From contig JAZQQT010000088.1 of assembly GCA_045629205.1 (NCBI GenBank), positions 1 through 6,465 of the forward strand: a stretch of DNA of 6,465 nt, given 5' to 3'. A program made the translations under genes and the position numbers. This stretch comes from JAZQLP01 sp045629205 (lineage in GTDB: Bacteria; Bacillota; Clostridia; Oscillospirales; UBA644). Under the pieces are notes generated by a model. That model had not been told where the DNA came from and ran no database searches. It saw nothing but the letters and a program-made list of their open reading frames with translations. Below are positions 6,269-6,465 of this stretch, piece by piece (within the stretch, counting starts at the first letter, position 1; the number at the start of each line of letters is the position of its first letter).

Positions 6269-6287
6269 ATGTTTGCAGTGCAAACAT
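6269..6287. repeat. Palindrome with AGT loop
   Basis: ATGTTTGC and GCAAACAT form a perfect 8-bp stem around AGT, the same 3-nt-loop design as the other palindromes. The 11-bp direct repeat AAACATTTCGC follows at 6282-6292 and 6304-6314. The 211 bases between the AT-rich gene and the intron contain no gene that I can support. Confidence 0.5.
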
Positions 6288-6312
6288 TTCGCAAATCCTC
6301 CGGAAACATTTC

Positions 6313-6343
6313 GCTGCGATGTGTCTTAACGGCACACCGCAGC
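6313..6343 (+). other. Imperfect stem-loop just upstream of the intron
   Basis: GCTGCGATGTG (6313-6323) pairs with CACACCGCAGC (6333-6343) over 11 positions with a single A-C mismatch and a 9-nt loop. Seven bases (TTCTGCA) separate it from the intron's first base. Group IIC introns typically target sites just downstream of such stem-loops. Confidence 0.5.
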
Positions 6344-6350
6344 TTCTGCA

Positions 6351-6465
6351 GTGCGCCCAGCGGGCGCATGTTTCAAGGGGTGAAAGTCCCCAATCCGCCC
6401 GACAGCGGGAAGGATATAGCCAAGAGCAAGGGTGTCCCGGGTAATCGGGAATCTGAAGGAAGCTG
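6351..6465 (+). mobile_element. Group II intron, 5' end (truncated by window)
   Basis: The intron begins with GTGCG at 6351, the bacterial group II consensus start. The start of domain I follows: hairpin GCGCCC/GGGCGC (6353-6367), GGGG/CCCC enclosing TGAAAGT (6377-6391), CCCG/CGGG (6398-6409), then AAGGATATAGCC (6410-6421), GCAAGGGTGTCC (6426-6437) and GGAATCTGAAGGAAGC (6448-6463). The last two blocks match, from memory, the corresponding part of the Oceanobacillus iheyensis group IIC ribozyme. Group II introns are self-splicing retroelements that usually encode a reverse transcriptase/maturase in domain IV; that part, the exon-binding sites and the 3' end lie outside the window. The + orientation is set by the GTGCG end and block order. 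Group II membership is confident; the subclass is not settled. Confidence 0.88.

Noticed and set aside
6244..6444. Plus-strand frame running into the group II intron
   Set aside because: It crosses palindromic DNA and structured intron RNA, starts at TTG without a ribosome site and has a low-complexity translation.

Overview
The window looks like a chromosomal segment of a Gram-positive (Firmicutes/Clostridia-type, probably gut) bacterium. This is inferred from strong Shine-Dalgarno sites (AGGAGA, GGAGG, AAGGAGGG, AAGGTGAT), TTG and GTG starts, moderate GC content and gene types; nothing in the sequence fixes a genus.

Layout. (1) Bases 1-161 are non-coding and packed with small perfect palindromes that nearly all have 3-nt loops. 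(2) Bases 162-3728, minus strand, form a compact four-gene operon. In transcription order it encodes a two-TM SPFH/band-7 membrane protein, a 65-residue ribbon-helix-helix (Arc-like) DNA-binding protein, an ABC ATPase and a ~12-TM ABC-2 type permease. Gaps are 10 nt and 19 nt, then an 8-nt overlap. A good sigma-A type promoter (TTGACG-N17-TATCAT) precedes it. Two TGATATCA boxes 11 bp apart overlap the -10 and the predicted start point, which suggests autoregulation by the operon's own RHH protein (inference). (3) Bases 3884-5589, plus strand, hold a divergent phage-derived pair: a small unrecognised protein and an apparently intact SPP1/A118-type portal protein. No terminase, protease or capsid gene follows, so this is a prophage fragment or a retained orphan. 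(4) An abruptly AT-rich gene (5621-6139) of unknown function follows directly. (5) Bases 6140-6350 are non-coding, with palindromes related to those at the left edge and an imperfect stem-loop. (6) The 5' end of a group II intron starts at 6351, seven bases after that stem-loop, and runs off the window.

How the parts work together. The minus-strand operon reads as one functional unit: a membrane scaffold (SPFH), a transcriptional switch (RHH) and a two-component ABC exporter, plausibly a membrane-stress or export module. Its substrate cannot be read from the sequence. The right half is mosaic accessory DNA (phage remnant, AT-rich insert, palindromic repeats, retroelement).
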